This document shows, piece after piece, positions 13,483 through 26,496 of a stretch of 64,000 nt of DNA. Source of the DNA: Trogon surrucura (taxonomy: Eukaryota > Chordata > Aves > Trogoniformes > Trogonidae); NCBI GenBank assembly GCA_020746105.1, contig CM036618.1, positions 40,829,014 through 40,893,013 of the forward strand, written 5' to 3'. The notes under the pieces were generated by a model. That model saw nothing but the letters and a program-made list of their open reading frames with translations, was not told where the DNA came from and searched no databases. Both the position numbers and the translations under genes were made by a program. Numbering within the stretch: the stretch's first letter is position 1; each line of letters begins with the position of its first letter.

Positions 13483-14024
13483 TTAGATTTACTCTGCTCT
13501 TGTGAGACCCCACCTCAAATACTGCGTCCAGTTCTGGTGTCCTCACTACAAGAGGGACATAGAACTGTTGGAGCGTGTTCAGAGGAGGGCCACAAAGATG
13601 ATCCAGGGGCTGGAGCACCTTTGCTACGAGGACAGGCTGTGGGAGCTGGGATTGTTCAGTCTTGAAAAGAGAAGACTTTGGGGGGACCTAATAGCTGCCT
13701 TCCAATACCTGAAGGGATCCTACAGGAAGGCTGGGGAGGGACTTTTTACAAGAGTGTCCACTGATAGGACAAGGGGAAATGGGTTTAAGTTGAAAGAGAA
13801 TAGATTTAGATTGGATCTTAGGAAGAAATTCTTCAGTACGAGAGTAACAAGACTTCGGAATAAATTACCCAGAGATGTTGTGGCTGCCCCCTCCCTGGAG
13901 GTGTTCAAGGCCAGGTTGGACAGAGCCTTGAGTAGCCCAATCTAGTTGAGAGGCGTCCCTGCCCGTGACAGGAAGATTGGATTAGATGATCTCTAAGGTC
14001 CCTTCCAGCCTATGCCGTTCTATG
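13483..14024 (+). mobile_element. CR1 LINE, 5'-truncated, reaching the 3' end
   Basis: A 5'-truncated CR1 covers the C-terminal part of ORF2 and the 3' UTR. It begins in the conserved '[14 protein letters not shown]' block and ends with AGATGATCT...GTCCCTTCCAGCC followed by a degenerate TTCTATG tail. The body is in good condition compared with other copies in this window (see the open ORF2 remnant inside it), but the octamer tail is short. Confidence 0.93.
13502..13945 (+). pseudogene. CR1 ORF2 C-terminal remnant
   Basis: An uninterrupted frame of 147 codons matches the C-terminal part of the CR1 ORF2 polyprotein, the protein that in full length carries an apurinic endonuclease and reverse transcriptase. 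Recognisable blocks in order are [51 protein letters not shown] and the C-terminal [11 protein letters not shown], ending at the family's normal stop. The endonuclease and the catalytic reverse transcriptase motifs lie upstream and are missing because of 5' truncation, so no function remains. Absence of stops over the segment suggests a relatively recent insertion. It is not a host gene. Confidence 0.9.
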
Positions 14025-17000
14025 AAGTGACTGGAAACACTGGAGTGACTGGAAGTTAGCCAAGCTGCCCAGATCTTGACTTCCATCACCATACAGCACC
14101 ACCTTGAGTTGAGTGGTTTGGGATAGTTTAAGACAATATACCTTTGACAACAACACTGGGGAAAAAATCTTGTACAAACAACAGTTGATTACTTTTCCTT
14201 AAAAATCTCTGGTGCCTTTATATTCTGAGGCAAATGCATCTGCTAAAGGGTACCCTGTATGCCAGGTAAGAATTTTTGCACTTTCCCATTAGTATGTGTC
14301 CAAATTTGATTAAGTTTTTATCATTTGCTCATGTTCATTAAATGTTAATCACAGTTTACACTTCCATAAATCTCTGCCGTTTCCATTTACACTACACAGT
14401 GCAGACTAGCCCCCCCAGACAGTGACGGAAAATGGAGAGAGGGGCTGCCTTTCAAATCCCTAGGGACTTTTTTTCTGCAGTGTGCGTGGAGGAGCTACCT
14501 TGTACGAATGCAGAGGGAACATAATTTGGCTTGCGTTTGGGAAAATGGAAACAAGCAGGTTAACAAGACTGATTTCAGAGACAGAATGCAAAAAGTTATG
14601 ATTCAGAGTTGAAGAAGAGAGGAAATAAAGAGAGGAACAAGGGTTCAATAACAAAAAACAGGGAGTGGAGAGGAAGGAGAAAGGGGAGATTGATCTGATG
14701 AGGAACTACAGTGTGGAGAGGAGGACTTAATCGTGGATGGGACTGCAGATCTCTAAGGGTATTGAAACCTGGTGCAGGACTCACTGTTAAATAATGATAC
14801 CTAATTTAGCTATCTACACTTAGATGTTTACACAGATAACAGATTTTTGAGCCCTCATAGTCAAGGGCACCTAGAGAGCTGCTCAGCTTATCCTAAAGTA
14901 AACGTGTAGGACACAATTGCACTGCCCAAAATGATCTACAGCTATCTGAGATGCTGTAGACTATCTCACCCAGCCTCTGGTGAGACAGAATTTACTGTGA
15001 ATCCCATTAATACATATCTGATGTTGTGTGACATATTAAAAAATGTTAGATTCACTGAATGGGCTGAATCATACCATAGCCTTCAGTGTCTAGAGCTCTA
15101 GTAACTCTAAATGAGAGCTTACAGGAGTCTTTTGGAATCTCTTGAAGACTCGCACCTACGTTCAAGTGCACAACACAGTTGCTTAAGCATAGGTATCAGA
15201 TCCCAGGGAAGATGCTCTAGAGTGTTTGGGACATCCTCATGGACCCGGCAGACCTGTGCTTTTCTGTTGCAGCAGCTGAGACGGCACACTAGACATTCAT
15301 ATGGCTCTCGTTGCTTGTGAGAGGAGCAGTTGAAGTGACCCCTGGTTGCGCCAGTCTCCTGTGAACTTGTGTCTCTGAATTCCTCTACAGCTTGTGTGTA
15401 AATTCCTCTAAAGAATTATACAATGTATCTACCTCTAACTGCAGAAACTGACCCTGGAGGTCCTTTTGAGTCCAACATTCCTGAATTCTTGAGCCAATAT
15501 GTTAAATAAAGCCCTTCTGTGTGGATAAGTCTTCATTACCTTTGTAAAATTGCTTATAGAAAATACAGCTGGCCTCTGTCTTGATAAGTACATTTGATTT
15601 TACATCTCATCTGTAGCACTCCCATATAGCTTTATAGCACAAATTGAAAAATGGAATAGATGCTTGTGGTGTGTGACTTTCTTAATGATATTAGGACAAG
15701 AATAGTATTAATTTTCAAAGATTCCTGTTGTGTAGATAATCAATAAAAAATTTTTGGCCAGTAAGTGCAAAACTTAGTAAAGTATCTAGTAACAGCAACT
15801 AGAAATTTGGGGGATAGCATGTATTGTATTTATGTAAACACATATGTTTTCCAGACATTTTAAAGAATATCTAAGTTCCTTAATGATTCCTCTAGGTTAG
15901 TATGTACAAACATCTGGCTATCAGTGAAATCAAGCGTGATCCAACTATTGTGGTTTTGGGGTATCAATTTGTATCTAAACTGGAATTAATTTTTCTTCAT
16001 TATTCTATCATAGTTTTTTTAAATTTTTCTTTGTTTGTTTGTTCTTTTAAATAAGAAAAAGCAGCTACTGATCTAATGTACACCTCTACATAGGTTGTAG
16101 TTTAAAGATTATCAGAACTCTACCTAAAATATCAATATGATATGGAGCCAGTGAGCTGCGTATCTTGCTGTTTGCTGATTGAAGAGGTAGCTGAATTTGA
16201 GATCTTTCTGACACAAGGAATTTATTTGAGATGCTCACTCTCAGAAGGCATCACTGTCTGAATTGCCCGAGTATCCTAGTGTTTATTGTTGGGTGTGTTT
16301 ATGTGTTGGATGATTTCATTCCCCGAGTGTGAGGTGAATGTGTTTGGAATGGAACCCTACAATAGCACTTGGGGTGCTATAGCAAAAGAGAAGACAATGT
16401 TTCCTGACAGTTTTCTGGGGGAAACGAATATGAGAAGTATGAATACGAATATAAGAAGTACTTTGGTGCCTGCTTTGACATATGGGTCTTTGTTGGTCCA
16501 TTTGGGATTGTCTTGATCATTCATTTCTATGCACGCAGGTCACTTAGCTTTCAAGTCCAAATCTTGAGAAATGCTTAGTGCAATGAAAGGAGCTGATACC
16601 ATCTGTACGAGGAGACTGGGCTTGTCGCTGGTATGTACTGGGATATTTCTTGTCTCTCCTATGGTGGCTATGGCAGCTGGAGTTCCGAGGGCACTGCTAA
16701 AGGAACCTTGGCCAAAGCATTGAGGTGAGAGTTAGGAATAAGCACAGAGAGACCCTGCATGGAATAAGCCTGGAAATAAAACAGAAGCTGCCAGAGGTGT
16801 TCCACAGCTCAGCCTCAGCACAAAGCTCTCCTTGGCTGAATTCATCCCAAGCCTTTAACTCTTCCGTGATGTGCAGCCACATTGGCCCTGCCACTCGAGA
16901 TCTTGAAGATGCCTGTCACGTCCTCCTCAGTCATCTTTTCTTGAAGCAGAAGGATCTGCATGTATTCAACAGTTTCTCACACAGCAGCACAGTCATCCCT

Positions 17001-17429
17001 TGATCCTCAGTATTGTTACCATCTGCATCTTTCCCTGTTGACGTTTTGAGTTGAGGAACACAAATTACAATAATGAAGACATGGGTGCAGAAAGACTTTC
17101 ACAGTGGATTTGTTTTGTTCTCTGTTCACTGCACACAGTCATTGGCACCTAATTTATACTGAGACTGTGTGTAAAACAATGTTTTAATAATACCCACTAT
17201 AACTGTGAGATCTTCTTTCAAAGAGATAATAGTGAAGTCAGAGCCCATCATTTTGCTCTTAAAGCTGGGTTTGTTTAAAGTCTTTTAAATGCTTTTACGT
17301 GTGTCTTTACTGAATTTTACCTGCCCATTTTTATTGTCCATTCTACAAGATACTTCTGCAGTTTTTCAGTGAACTTTCATCTTAACTATCCTGAAAACTT
17401 ACGACCAGAAAATGTTTTCACTTTCCTAT
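14025..17429. other. non-genic DNA
   Basis: No gene or recognisable transposon was seen. The region is AT-rich, has short noise ORFs and a TTTG-rich stretch around 16020-16045. Confidence 0.5.
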
Positions 17430-17620
17430 TCATCCTCTTCTCAGGATCGTTAAAGAGGATATTGAACAGCGCAGGCCGCAGTAGAGATCCCTATGGGGTT
17501 TCATTAAGAAACACCCCCAGCTATGAAAATTAACTGCTTATTTCAACCACATTCCCTCTCTTTTAACCAGCTCTTCATCTACATGACGGCATTTCTCCTT
17601 ACCCAATAGCAGCTTTGTTT
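17430..17620 (-). mobile_element. ancient LINE (CR1/L3-like), reverse transcriptase fragment
   Basis: On the minus strand, between about 17525 and 17440, the sequence translates to a decayed version of the LINE reverse transcriptase B motif. It reads approximately ETP-stop-GSLLRPALFNILFNDP, corresponding to the family pattern GxPQGSxLxPxLFNIxxND. Further minus-strand similarity to the following RT region seems to extend to about 17.62 kb. Divergence is far greater than in the other CR1 copies here, so this is an old insertion. The outer limits are guesses. Confidence 0.6.
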
Positions 17621-20600
17621 ACTTGAGAGTTATTGGGAGAAACTTGTTGATTGATTATAAATCATTTTTCCATGCATCTTTCTCTCTGAATGTAGCCTAC
17701 ATTTTTCATTTTCAGAAGCATTCATCTGTATCTCACTGCTTTGTTAGTGTTTTTCCAGTTCTCACTTCCAAATGCGTCATGTTCATAGACCTTATAATGA
17801 TCCTCATAAATCTTCAGAGTTGTTGGGAACCAGAAAGATTTCTCTCTTCATCAAGTTATTAACAGCAGTGTTAAGGACATACATTGCCAGTCTTGCTGAT
17901 ATTTGAGCCTATTAACTTCTAGATATGCTTGCATTGGTCTTCTCATCAGTATGCAAACATGCCATTGGATTTACCTTCATTACTGCTGTTTCTTTCTCGG
18001 TACCAAATTTGCTACCTCTCTTACAGTATTTGATGCAGATAATTTCCATTTGCCATATTCCAAGGAATAGTATCCAATGATATTAGCACCGAAGCTGACC
18101 TATTTTCTATAACCAAATTATAGAGTAAGGAATTGTAAGTACCTATCTCTGTTTTAATCTAACTAAGCTTGGATTTCACACGTAACATCCTCCCTCCTCC
18201 CATTTTCATATTGCTCTTTATAAAAAACTCAGATGCATAGATAAACAGCCATAATTGGTTTAATGGAGATTTCAAACACGTCTAGGAAAAAGCAGATGGG
18301 TCTGGGATGAGGAGATTTAAGTTGCTCCTTCCTTAGGGAGCAGTGGGACGTGCTCTAGGAGAGAAGGACCCAAAGAAGGGTCCTTCTCACAGAATGGAAA
18401 GGACATGCAGGGACAGAGGATGTGAGGGACATGGCAGATGCAAAGATCCCTGGGACCAAAGGAACAAGGCATCATTCCTGATTGGGCAACTTGGATATGG
18501 ATACCCACTTAGAGAGAGAGTGGAAGAGCATTCTGCCCTGTGGATATGGTCTATACTGTACCAACTGACTTTAGGAGCAGAGAGAGGCCTGTGCCTGCCC
18601 TATTTACCATTCCAGGTGTTGCCTGTCTCATTGGTGACGAAAGGAGAAAATGCCTCAGTTTGAGCACTTTGCTGCAATTCAGATAATCCCTGAACTGATT
18701 AAAAAACCCCAAATTGGATAAAGGTACTTGCCCTGCAAATACACAGTGTATGGAGGAATGAGTCCTTTACAAGATTTTTTACTTCTATGCAGCCTGACTT
18801 AGGACTTCTGCAGAAGTTGAGAATTCGAGTTTATATTCCGATGAAACCTGATTTTCCAAGCTTAAAATATTTGTGCTTTCAGCTGGAAAGTTTATTTGGA
18901 GAAGATATGCTCCAAAGCTCTGGCTAACTTGCATTCATACTGCAACAAGTTGTGCATCCATCTGAACATTTCAGTTTTTCTCTCCCTACAGTATTACTTT
19001 CTGTGGAATCAGCTTACTCTGCATTTGCAGCTTCTTTTTCAATAAGAGCATTTAAAACTCTCATTTTCTTAGTCTAGATTTTAGTTAATTGAGCTCTGAA
19101 TATTTCTTGAACCTGTATGGGATATGTAGTTTTTCACTACTTATGCACATATCCACTGTTCTGCACCATATTTTTTGGTATGAATATGAATTACACAGCA
19201 ATTGACCTTGATCTCTGCTTAGCCTGTCTGTCAACTCTGCAGACTGCCAGGACTGTCTTTTGTCCTCTGCATGAACAGTGAATGGCCTCACTTCTTATCT
19301 CTTTGTACAAAACCATGCTTTCCCAGGGGACCCATTTGCACTGACTCCAATAGTCGTGGTACTTTTCACTTTCCTGCCTTGTTTACATGCCCTTTGCTCT
19401 CCTCATAGATTGTACAGTGATCTCCAGTGCCTTCTGGGCTGCTCCTTGCAGGTTACCTGAATGCATTCTGCTTTCTGTGCCATGCCACTGCTTAAAAATT
19501 TGGCATCTCTGAAACCTTTTCTGCATAACTTTCCTCTTCCAGAGGTGCCAATTCAGCAGGTTTCACCTGTGTTTCTCAGAAGCTGTAAGGAAGTATTCAG
19601 AGCTGTGCAACTTAGAGACGTGGCATTAGACTGAAAGCAGAGGGCTAAGGGACCTACGTTGGCCTTACACATCATCTGTGCCCTCCTGAAATTCAACTAC
19701 TCTTGCAGGCCAAAAGTGGCTGAGAAAGATGGTCTTCAAAGTGACCCTTGGAGCTGCTCCAGCAATTGCCTGCACCTCACATGGGATGTGTGTGCCACAC
19801 AGTCCTTGGTAGCACTGAATATACCCCCGGGAGGCCAATGTAAACAGCGAGGCACCTCCTCCCCACCCATCACTGATGGAAGGAGACAGTGACGTTCACC
19901 AACCTAACAACAACAAAAGCAAGTGGCCACAAGCCTTTCTGTAGCGTGAAACTCCCCAAACCACCAACACTAGTAACAAAAGGAGACACAGAGGCAATTA
20001 CCAGCTGTAAGGGGAAGCAGAGGAGCAATCCACAGCATCCCAGCTGGACCTGAGCACATATCCAATCTTCCGACGGCTCAGAGCTGCCTGGCTGGCTGTG
20101 CCACTGTTTTGTATGTACCAGGTTTATTTACTGCTGTTCCTTTGCCAAGCTGAAGTCCCAAACAGATGGATGCTTGTGGCCTAGACCATATGGTTGGAAC
20201 ACAGCTTGTTGCTTGAAAGGCCACGTTATGACACCAATAAGTGGAGTGCACAGAAGGGAGCAGCAGCTGGAGTGATGCTATAGCCAAACAGAATGAAACT
20301 GTAGCCCCAGTTATTCCATCTCTCTTTGGTTTGCAATGGGTGCTTTCTGTGATAGGGGCTGATAAGTTCTTCAGCTTCAGTCCAACAGAAAACCTTTCAG
20401 AGCTAAAGTTGCTGAGTTTTGACTAATTTGTGATGAGATTAACTTGCTGTAACTATGCATATCTCTCTAATCAAGGGTGGGTTTGCTTTGTTTTGGATGG
20501 AGTTATGGGACCCCAACACAAGATGCTGTGGCTGAATTCCATACTCTGCTGAAATCTTGTAGATTCATGTTTATTCATTTAAAATTTGTCTTCTCAAAAG

Positions 20601-22435
20601 TAATTTTCTTCTAAAATTGTTAATGTATTCTGATAGCTGTTGGGAATTTAATGCTGTCATTTTCCTTGGCTTGCTAGGAGGGTTATGTGTCACTTATGAT
20701 TTACACAATATGGTTTTTAAAAGGTGTAAGTGCTGTTTCATTATTACAGGGAGTTTGGAGAAACAACACAGCTGAGAAAATTAGCTGTAGATAACCTCTA
20801 GAGATTTATGCATCTCAAGAATTTTGTGATCTCCTTTTGATGAGATTCATTAATAGTGTTGCATGCTTAGTTACACCTCCATCTCTGCCTGCCAATCCTG
20901 AACTGTGATATCAGAGGAAGGTTACGGTGCTCAGAGCCTGATGTTGCTGGAAAAGTCAAAGAATCTGATCCTGCACAGGCAGCCTGCTCAAAGAGTCTGC
21001 TGTCGTTACAGGTTTGGTGGTGTAATGCATGAAGGAAAGTTCTTGCAATGACTGTAGTTCGAAGACACTTTGGTGCTGTTTACTGTATTCCAGGCACTGC
21101 TTTTTCCAGAGGGCAGTACTGTTCAGATATAATCACTTCTACACTAGCAGCTGGAGCTGGAGAGACTGTTGCTCTCTCTCCAGGAAGTTGGTATGACATA
21201 TGGTTATAACTCATACCAGTAAAGCATGCAATAAATGCTGCCAGTATTTTTGCCTGCAGCCATGTCACTTTAAAAATCCAGACCTCTTTAGAAAAACAAG
21301 GATATATGGATCATTTGGTGAACAGCAAAAAGAAAAGATAAATTTACGCAGAATTCATGGAAAATCACATCCCCCCCAAAAAGGAAAAGGTGAAAGGATA
21401 ATATTTTTAAAAGAGATAGTGGATAAATGAACAGGCAAACAAAACATTTCCCTTGATATCTGCCCAGCTAAATGGTTTCCTAGTCTGTAATTTCCCAGAT
21501 ATTTCCAAGAAAACTGGGATTTGTTGTTGTTGCTTTGAGCTACCAGATGTCTCAGAGGAACAAGGGCACTTTTCTAGAGAGGACATTCACTTGTGTGCTC
21601 ATGCAACTTATTCTGATTTCAGAGCCTTCTTTTTTTCCCTTAGTGTCTGCATGCTTTCATTTTCTGAAGGAAAAGTATGTGATTGCATTTTGGGGGAATA
21701 AGGGCTAAAGACGAGATCCTTCTACGCTGTGTGAAGACCCTTCAACCAAAAGCACACAACAGCTTATGGGCATCCTTAGAGCTCACTCTAAAGTCCCCAG
21801 TCTCTTTTAACAGCACCCTTCCTGCTAACTGATTAAAATGGTGTTTACAGAAATAACTTTCAAATACTTTAATAATGCTGTCGAACAATATGAACTTTCT
21901 GTTTGAACATCCATCCAAATTTCTAGCAAATAGCTCTTCTGAGAGCCGAATGATTGCGTTTAGCTCATAATACAGGTCAAATGTTCAGAAGTTCAATGCA
22001 TATTCAAACAAAGCTGAAAAACAATAAAACTGTTCTAGCAGTACATCATTTCACAGGTAAAAGCTCGTGCTGAACATATTGCTGTAACATTAACTCAATC
22101 AGACACACTACAGGAAAAGTTCATTTAGCTCTGGGGTCATCAACAACAAGCCGTTAGTGTTTTCAGCTTAAGGCAAACAGAACTGAGATGAAAGCCCTAG
22201 TATTCAGAGTAGACTTGTCCAGAGAACAGGAAGAAGCATGTCAATAGGATAAGCTAAGGGCATGACAAAGCTTGGGACATTCCATTGTGCAAGGCATACG
22301 GGCAGCTTCTGTAATATGGTAATTATATTGCCATAAACAATCGGAAGGTGCTGAATGGAGCCATGTAACCTGGGTCAAACTTAAATGAAAGCTGCATTCC
22401 AGCCACATGGTCAGTTATCAGTGCTGTCACTGGTA
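17621..22435. other. non-genic DNA
   Basis: No confident gene or repeat was seen. Part of 17.6-18.1 kb may be a further decayed extension of the old LINE. The frames at 18.3-18.7 kb and 19.6-20.3 kb have no recognisable domain. Confidence 0.45.
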
Positions 22436-22645
22436 ACCTCTACTCAGCACTGGTGAGGCCACATCTGGAGTGCTGGACCCAGCTCTGGGCCCTCCAGTGT
22501 GGGAGAGACATGGACATACTGGAGAAAGCCCAATGCAGCACCATAAAGATGAGGCAAGGATGGGAGCACCTCACAAATGAAGAAAGGCTAAGAGAGCTGG
22601 GACTGCTAAGCCTTGAGAAGAAAAGGCTCGGGGGGAGATTTCGTC
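22436..22645 (+). mobile_element. CR1 LINE, internal fragment lacking the 3' end
   Basis: This is a fragment of CR1 ORF2 near its C-terminus. The encoded blocks include [28 protein letters not shown] and LRELGLLSLEKKRL. It is bounded on the left by normal 5' truncation, but it breaks off in ORF2 without the 3' UTR and octamer tail. Loss of the 3' part must be due to a later deletion or rearrangement, because CR1 inserts 3' end first. Confidence 0.85.
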
Positions 22646-22654
22646 AATGTAGGT

Positions 22655-22880
22655 AAATGTGAGCCTGGGCCATGTTGCTCTTTGATGCCAAACACAACTC
22701 ATAGAGTGATTCCTTGGTTTGACCTTGTCTTTGCCTCATCACTGTGACCCTTCCTGGTTATTGCCAGTCCTGATCCTAACACTGACCTGGAGACTGACTT
22801 CCCAGTTTGATCTGGGACCTGTCTCATCTCAAGGCCTGTCCTGCTCACCTCAGTGAGGGATAGGCCCTAGCTGGTGGGTG
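22655..22880. repeat. degenerate TGACC/CTGAC-rich low-complexity stretch
   Basis: Words such as TGACCTTG, TGACCC, CTGACC and CTGACTT recur every 20-30 bases across about 220 bp directly after the truncated CR1. The periodicity is loose and I cannot name a family. It may be a decayed minisatellite or part of an unrecognised repeat that replaced the CR1 3' end. Confidence 0.3.
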
Positions 22881-25800
22881 CTCTGTCCTACCCACCCTGG
22901 TGTCTCCCATGGCTTCCAGCTCCAGGGGAGCAGCCCTGCTCATGATGCTCCCTGACGTGCATCCAGCTTCTTGTGATGCTCTTTGCTGTGTACCCTGGGA
23001 GCTGGCATCATGCAGAGCAGACAAGCTGCCTGCAGCTCAGCACTCTCCCTTCAGTTGCTCCACAGGCAGAAGTTATCACATCTGCCTGGTTAACCATACT
23101 TTTAGCAGAGGGAAAAAAATGCTTGTGAGACACGTGAATGCTTTGTAATTGCAGCCTGAGTGTTCATTTCTTAGGGAAATATGAAGGAAGAGGCAGAAAT
23201 GCCTTTTGATATTCAAAGTATGAATCAAATCACCTGCACAGGCTGAGGGCTGCAAGAGGCATCAGGCACCATGTAAATTTGGAAAGGTACACATAGACAT
23301 CCACGCACACAATTTTAACTGGACTTCTTGTTAGCATATCCCAAGCACAGAGGGTAGAAGAAGACTGTACCATTTAACAGACCTGGGAAGACTGCAGTAT
23401 TAGGAAGCTCAGCAGTTCCCCAGGATGATTCTGCACAGTAAAGGAGACTGCCATGACAAGATCTTCTGGCCACAGAGCATGCTGGGGGTCTACACTAAGG
23501 TGCTGTAGGTTCCCTACAGTTTCGAGTCCTTTATAAAGATTGTATCTTGATGATCTCTGTTAATCTGTTTTTTACCTTTGAGTTACTAGACCCTCTTGAC
23601 TCCTTTCTGAAGGAAGGGATAGTGGAAGGATGGGGTGCTGTGCTTGGAACTCCAGAAAAAAGCATCATTCAGCTCCATATAACCTAGATAAATAGATGAG
23701 ACATCATCCCATAGGAGTGTTTCATATGTGTGATGTCCTTAAAGCCTCATGAACTTCCAGGTATGACACAAAGAAAAACATTTTTGTGTTAGAAATTCCA
23801 ACTATGCCATCAGAAGTTATGACACTTTCTCTACAGCTTCCAGCTGTTTCTGGCAATTTGTCTATCTGAGGGTACTGAACAGTGCTTTGGAGGTCACAGA
23901 CAGGGGGTTGTGAAATAAACCCCATTTTTCAAGCAGTGGCAAGGAAGTAGGTTGTGGCTAGTGGTGTGCAGAAAAGACTGAAGAGAGCAGTGAGGAACTG
24001 AGGCATTGACTTCAGAAAAATTAATTTGTTCCTATCCTCCAAAAAGCAGCAAAACAACTAAAAATCAGAATGGCCAGACAAGGAATTAATTTGCTTGAAT
24101 GCCTGGAAGATGAGTGGAATTTGTGGCTGCATGATGTGTTCAGGTATAAGCCTGAGGATTTACAACATACATAATTAAGTGGTGTAGCAAAGAGATGAGA
24201 CTCAGATGACTTCTTACTATCAGTAAAACATATTGGAAATGATAGGTTAGTTTTCCTAGATCAGGCTAGTACATTATCTGATCATCTTCCTTCTGAATTC
24301 TGTGTTTTTATGCCAAGGACCTGATTCAAACTCACTGCATCTGATGGAAAGATTCATACTATCTTCAGTGGGCTTTGAATCAGGCTTCTTACAAATATCA
24401 CATTAGTTTTTTAATGTCTTGGAAGGTTTTAAAACATATAAACTTTGAAGTATTTTTTTAGTTAGGTAATTACTTGCTTTAGTTTTACAAAATTCATTCA
24501 AGTCAACAATAGAACTTTTGAGTGATATACAAAAAGCTCATGAAAATATCTACTTGCATCAGTCTAAAATAATTAATAAAACTTGGAGTACAAAATCACT
24601 TAGTTTTCTATATCCCTTGCTAACAAATAGACTTTGCCTGCACAGAGGTTTTCTTTCTTCTGCATTATTAGCCGGGGAACTTTACCAGTTTGTTCATAGT
24701 CAAAAGTATCTGAACTCTGTCGTGCCCTGCAGTGAAATGAAATAACATGTCTAGAGTTTCAAATTGCCAACTGATGTGAAGCTGCAGTAGGAACATAAAG
24801 TGATTCTGTGATTAGAAAACATCCCCCTCTCTCTCTCTCTGTCTTTTTTTTTCTAAAAAAATATATTTAAAGAAATCACATCAGTCAGGGGGAATGGAAA
24901 GTTCTTTCAGTGGGTTATTTGTCATCTGATAGTGAATTACTGTAACAGCTGCTTTGCAGGATGCCATTTACTGAGTACTGCTTTGAACTGATACACCTCT
25001 CACAATTGCTTCTATCCTATAGTCATGATTCATAAAAAGCAGCAACCTGGTAGTGCTAAACATTCAAATCTCACATTATCATTAAAATTACATCTAGAAT
25101 AGATCTGTCCTTTTGTGTCTAAATCTTCTGTGTTGTCATGAACATATTTCCCCACAAAGACAAGCTTCACTGCCTTATCAGAAGAAATTTGTTTCGAGAA
25201 GAGCAATATTTCACAACTGAAAATGATATAGGCCAAAAGAAGTCTCCTCATATACAGAAGATCTTCTCTGTAATTTATTGGCATGAGTCCCAGCAAGGGC
25301 AGCTCTGCCCTAGTTGGAATACCGTCTTTTTAGCTGAGCAGAATACAGATCAACACATTATTTTCTACATATTTCCAAGGCTTACTGCAATCATCTGAAT
25401 TACTAAATTGCTGTAAAAAAACTCCAGAATCCTTATGTATCTCCAAGACTTCACGTTATAAAACTTAACCATAAAGTTTTATTACATAGTGCTTGCATGA
25501 AACAGGTAAATAATGCTCATTCTGTGTGAGAGAAATGACCCCTTTCTGCTCCATGTGTGCTGCTCAGGTCTCACAAATCTTTTCCAAACGTTTAACTCTA
25601 GCTCAGGAGGAAAAGGTTTCTGATTTAGGGGTCTGAGCCTCCAAATATCGTTGTGTACTGGATTGCTGTGAAGTTATCAGGGTATTTGCTCTTCAGCACT
25701 CGCTGAGATCACATGGATCTAGTGAACGTCCCTCACTAGAATCCTCTGCTGTCTGTGCTCCAGCTGGTCCACAGCAAACCCTTTCTTGCACACCATAAGG

Positions 25801-26029
25801 CTCAGTGCAACGTAAAAAATTTCTGCTCAGCTGAAGAAAGGCTTGTTCAAAATATCTTTCTCAGAGTACTAACCGTTTTGTAGGCAAATAAAAATTACTG
25901 TGGTGGCAGGTGTTTCATATTAGAAAAAGTTGTTAAAAGAATTTGGAAAAATATGTTGGAACTACTGAAGAGAGAATTATTCCCCTGCATATCTCTAAGC
26001 ACGAAAAATCTACTGTGGGTTGGATTTGA
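22881..26029. other. non-genic DNA
   Basis: No gene was recognised. There is a (CT)n run at 24826-24840. The remaining sequence is AT-rich with noise ORFs. Confidence 0.5.
24826..24840. repeat. (CT)n microsatellite
   Basis: Seven to eight CT dinucleotides in a row, continuing into a short T-rich run. Confidence 0.8.
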
Positions 26030-26496
26030 GCAACTGACATCATTTACTTGGACCTGAGCAAAGCCTTTGACACTGTCCTGCATGACATCCTGGTCTCCAA
26101 GCTGATAAAATATGGATTTGATAGATGGACAATTCAGTGGATAAAGAACTTGTGGCTTGATGGCCGCACCCAAAGAGTGGCTGTCAATGGGTCCATGTCA
26201 AGTGGAAGTCAGTGACAAGTGGAGTCCCTCAAGGGTCAGTACTGGGACCAGTCTTGTTTAATACCTTTGTCAGCGACATGGACAGTGGCATCAAGCAAGT
26301 TTGCCAATGACACCAAGCTGGTGGGGCGGCTGACACGCTGGAGGGTAGGGATGGCGTCCAGAGGGACCTGGACAGGCTGGAGAGGTGGGCCCAGGCCAGC
26401 CTCATGAAGTTCAAGAAGACCAAGTGCAAGGTCCTGCACCTGGGTCGGGGCACTCCCAAGCACCGATGCAGGCTGGGCAGTGACTGGCTTGAGAAG
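26030..26496 (+). mobile_element. CR1 LINE, 5' segment of a copy split by an LTR
   Basis: This is part of the CR1 ORF2 reverse transcriptase. Motif A is clear ([16 protein letters not shown], about 26035-26085), and motif B follows ([12 protein letters not shown], beginning about 26226). The FADD catalytic motif is changed to FAND at about 26303-26314. The frame is broken at least once between motif A and motif B, and part of the sequence before the FADD region is deleted. The element is interrupted at 26496 by an LTR and resumes at 27684 in the same orientation with the next part of ORF2, so this is one CR1 insertion with a later nested LTR. Confidence 0.92.
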
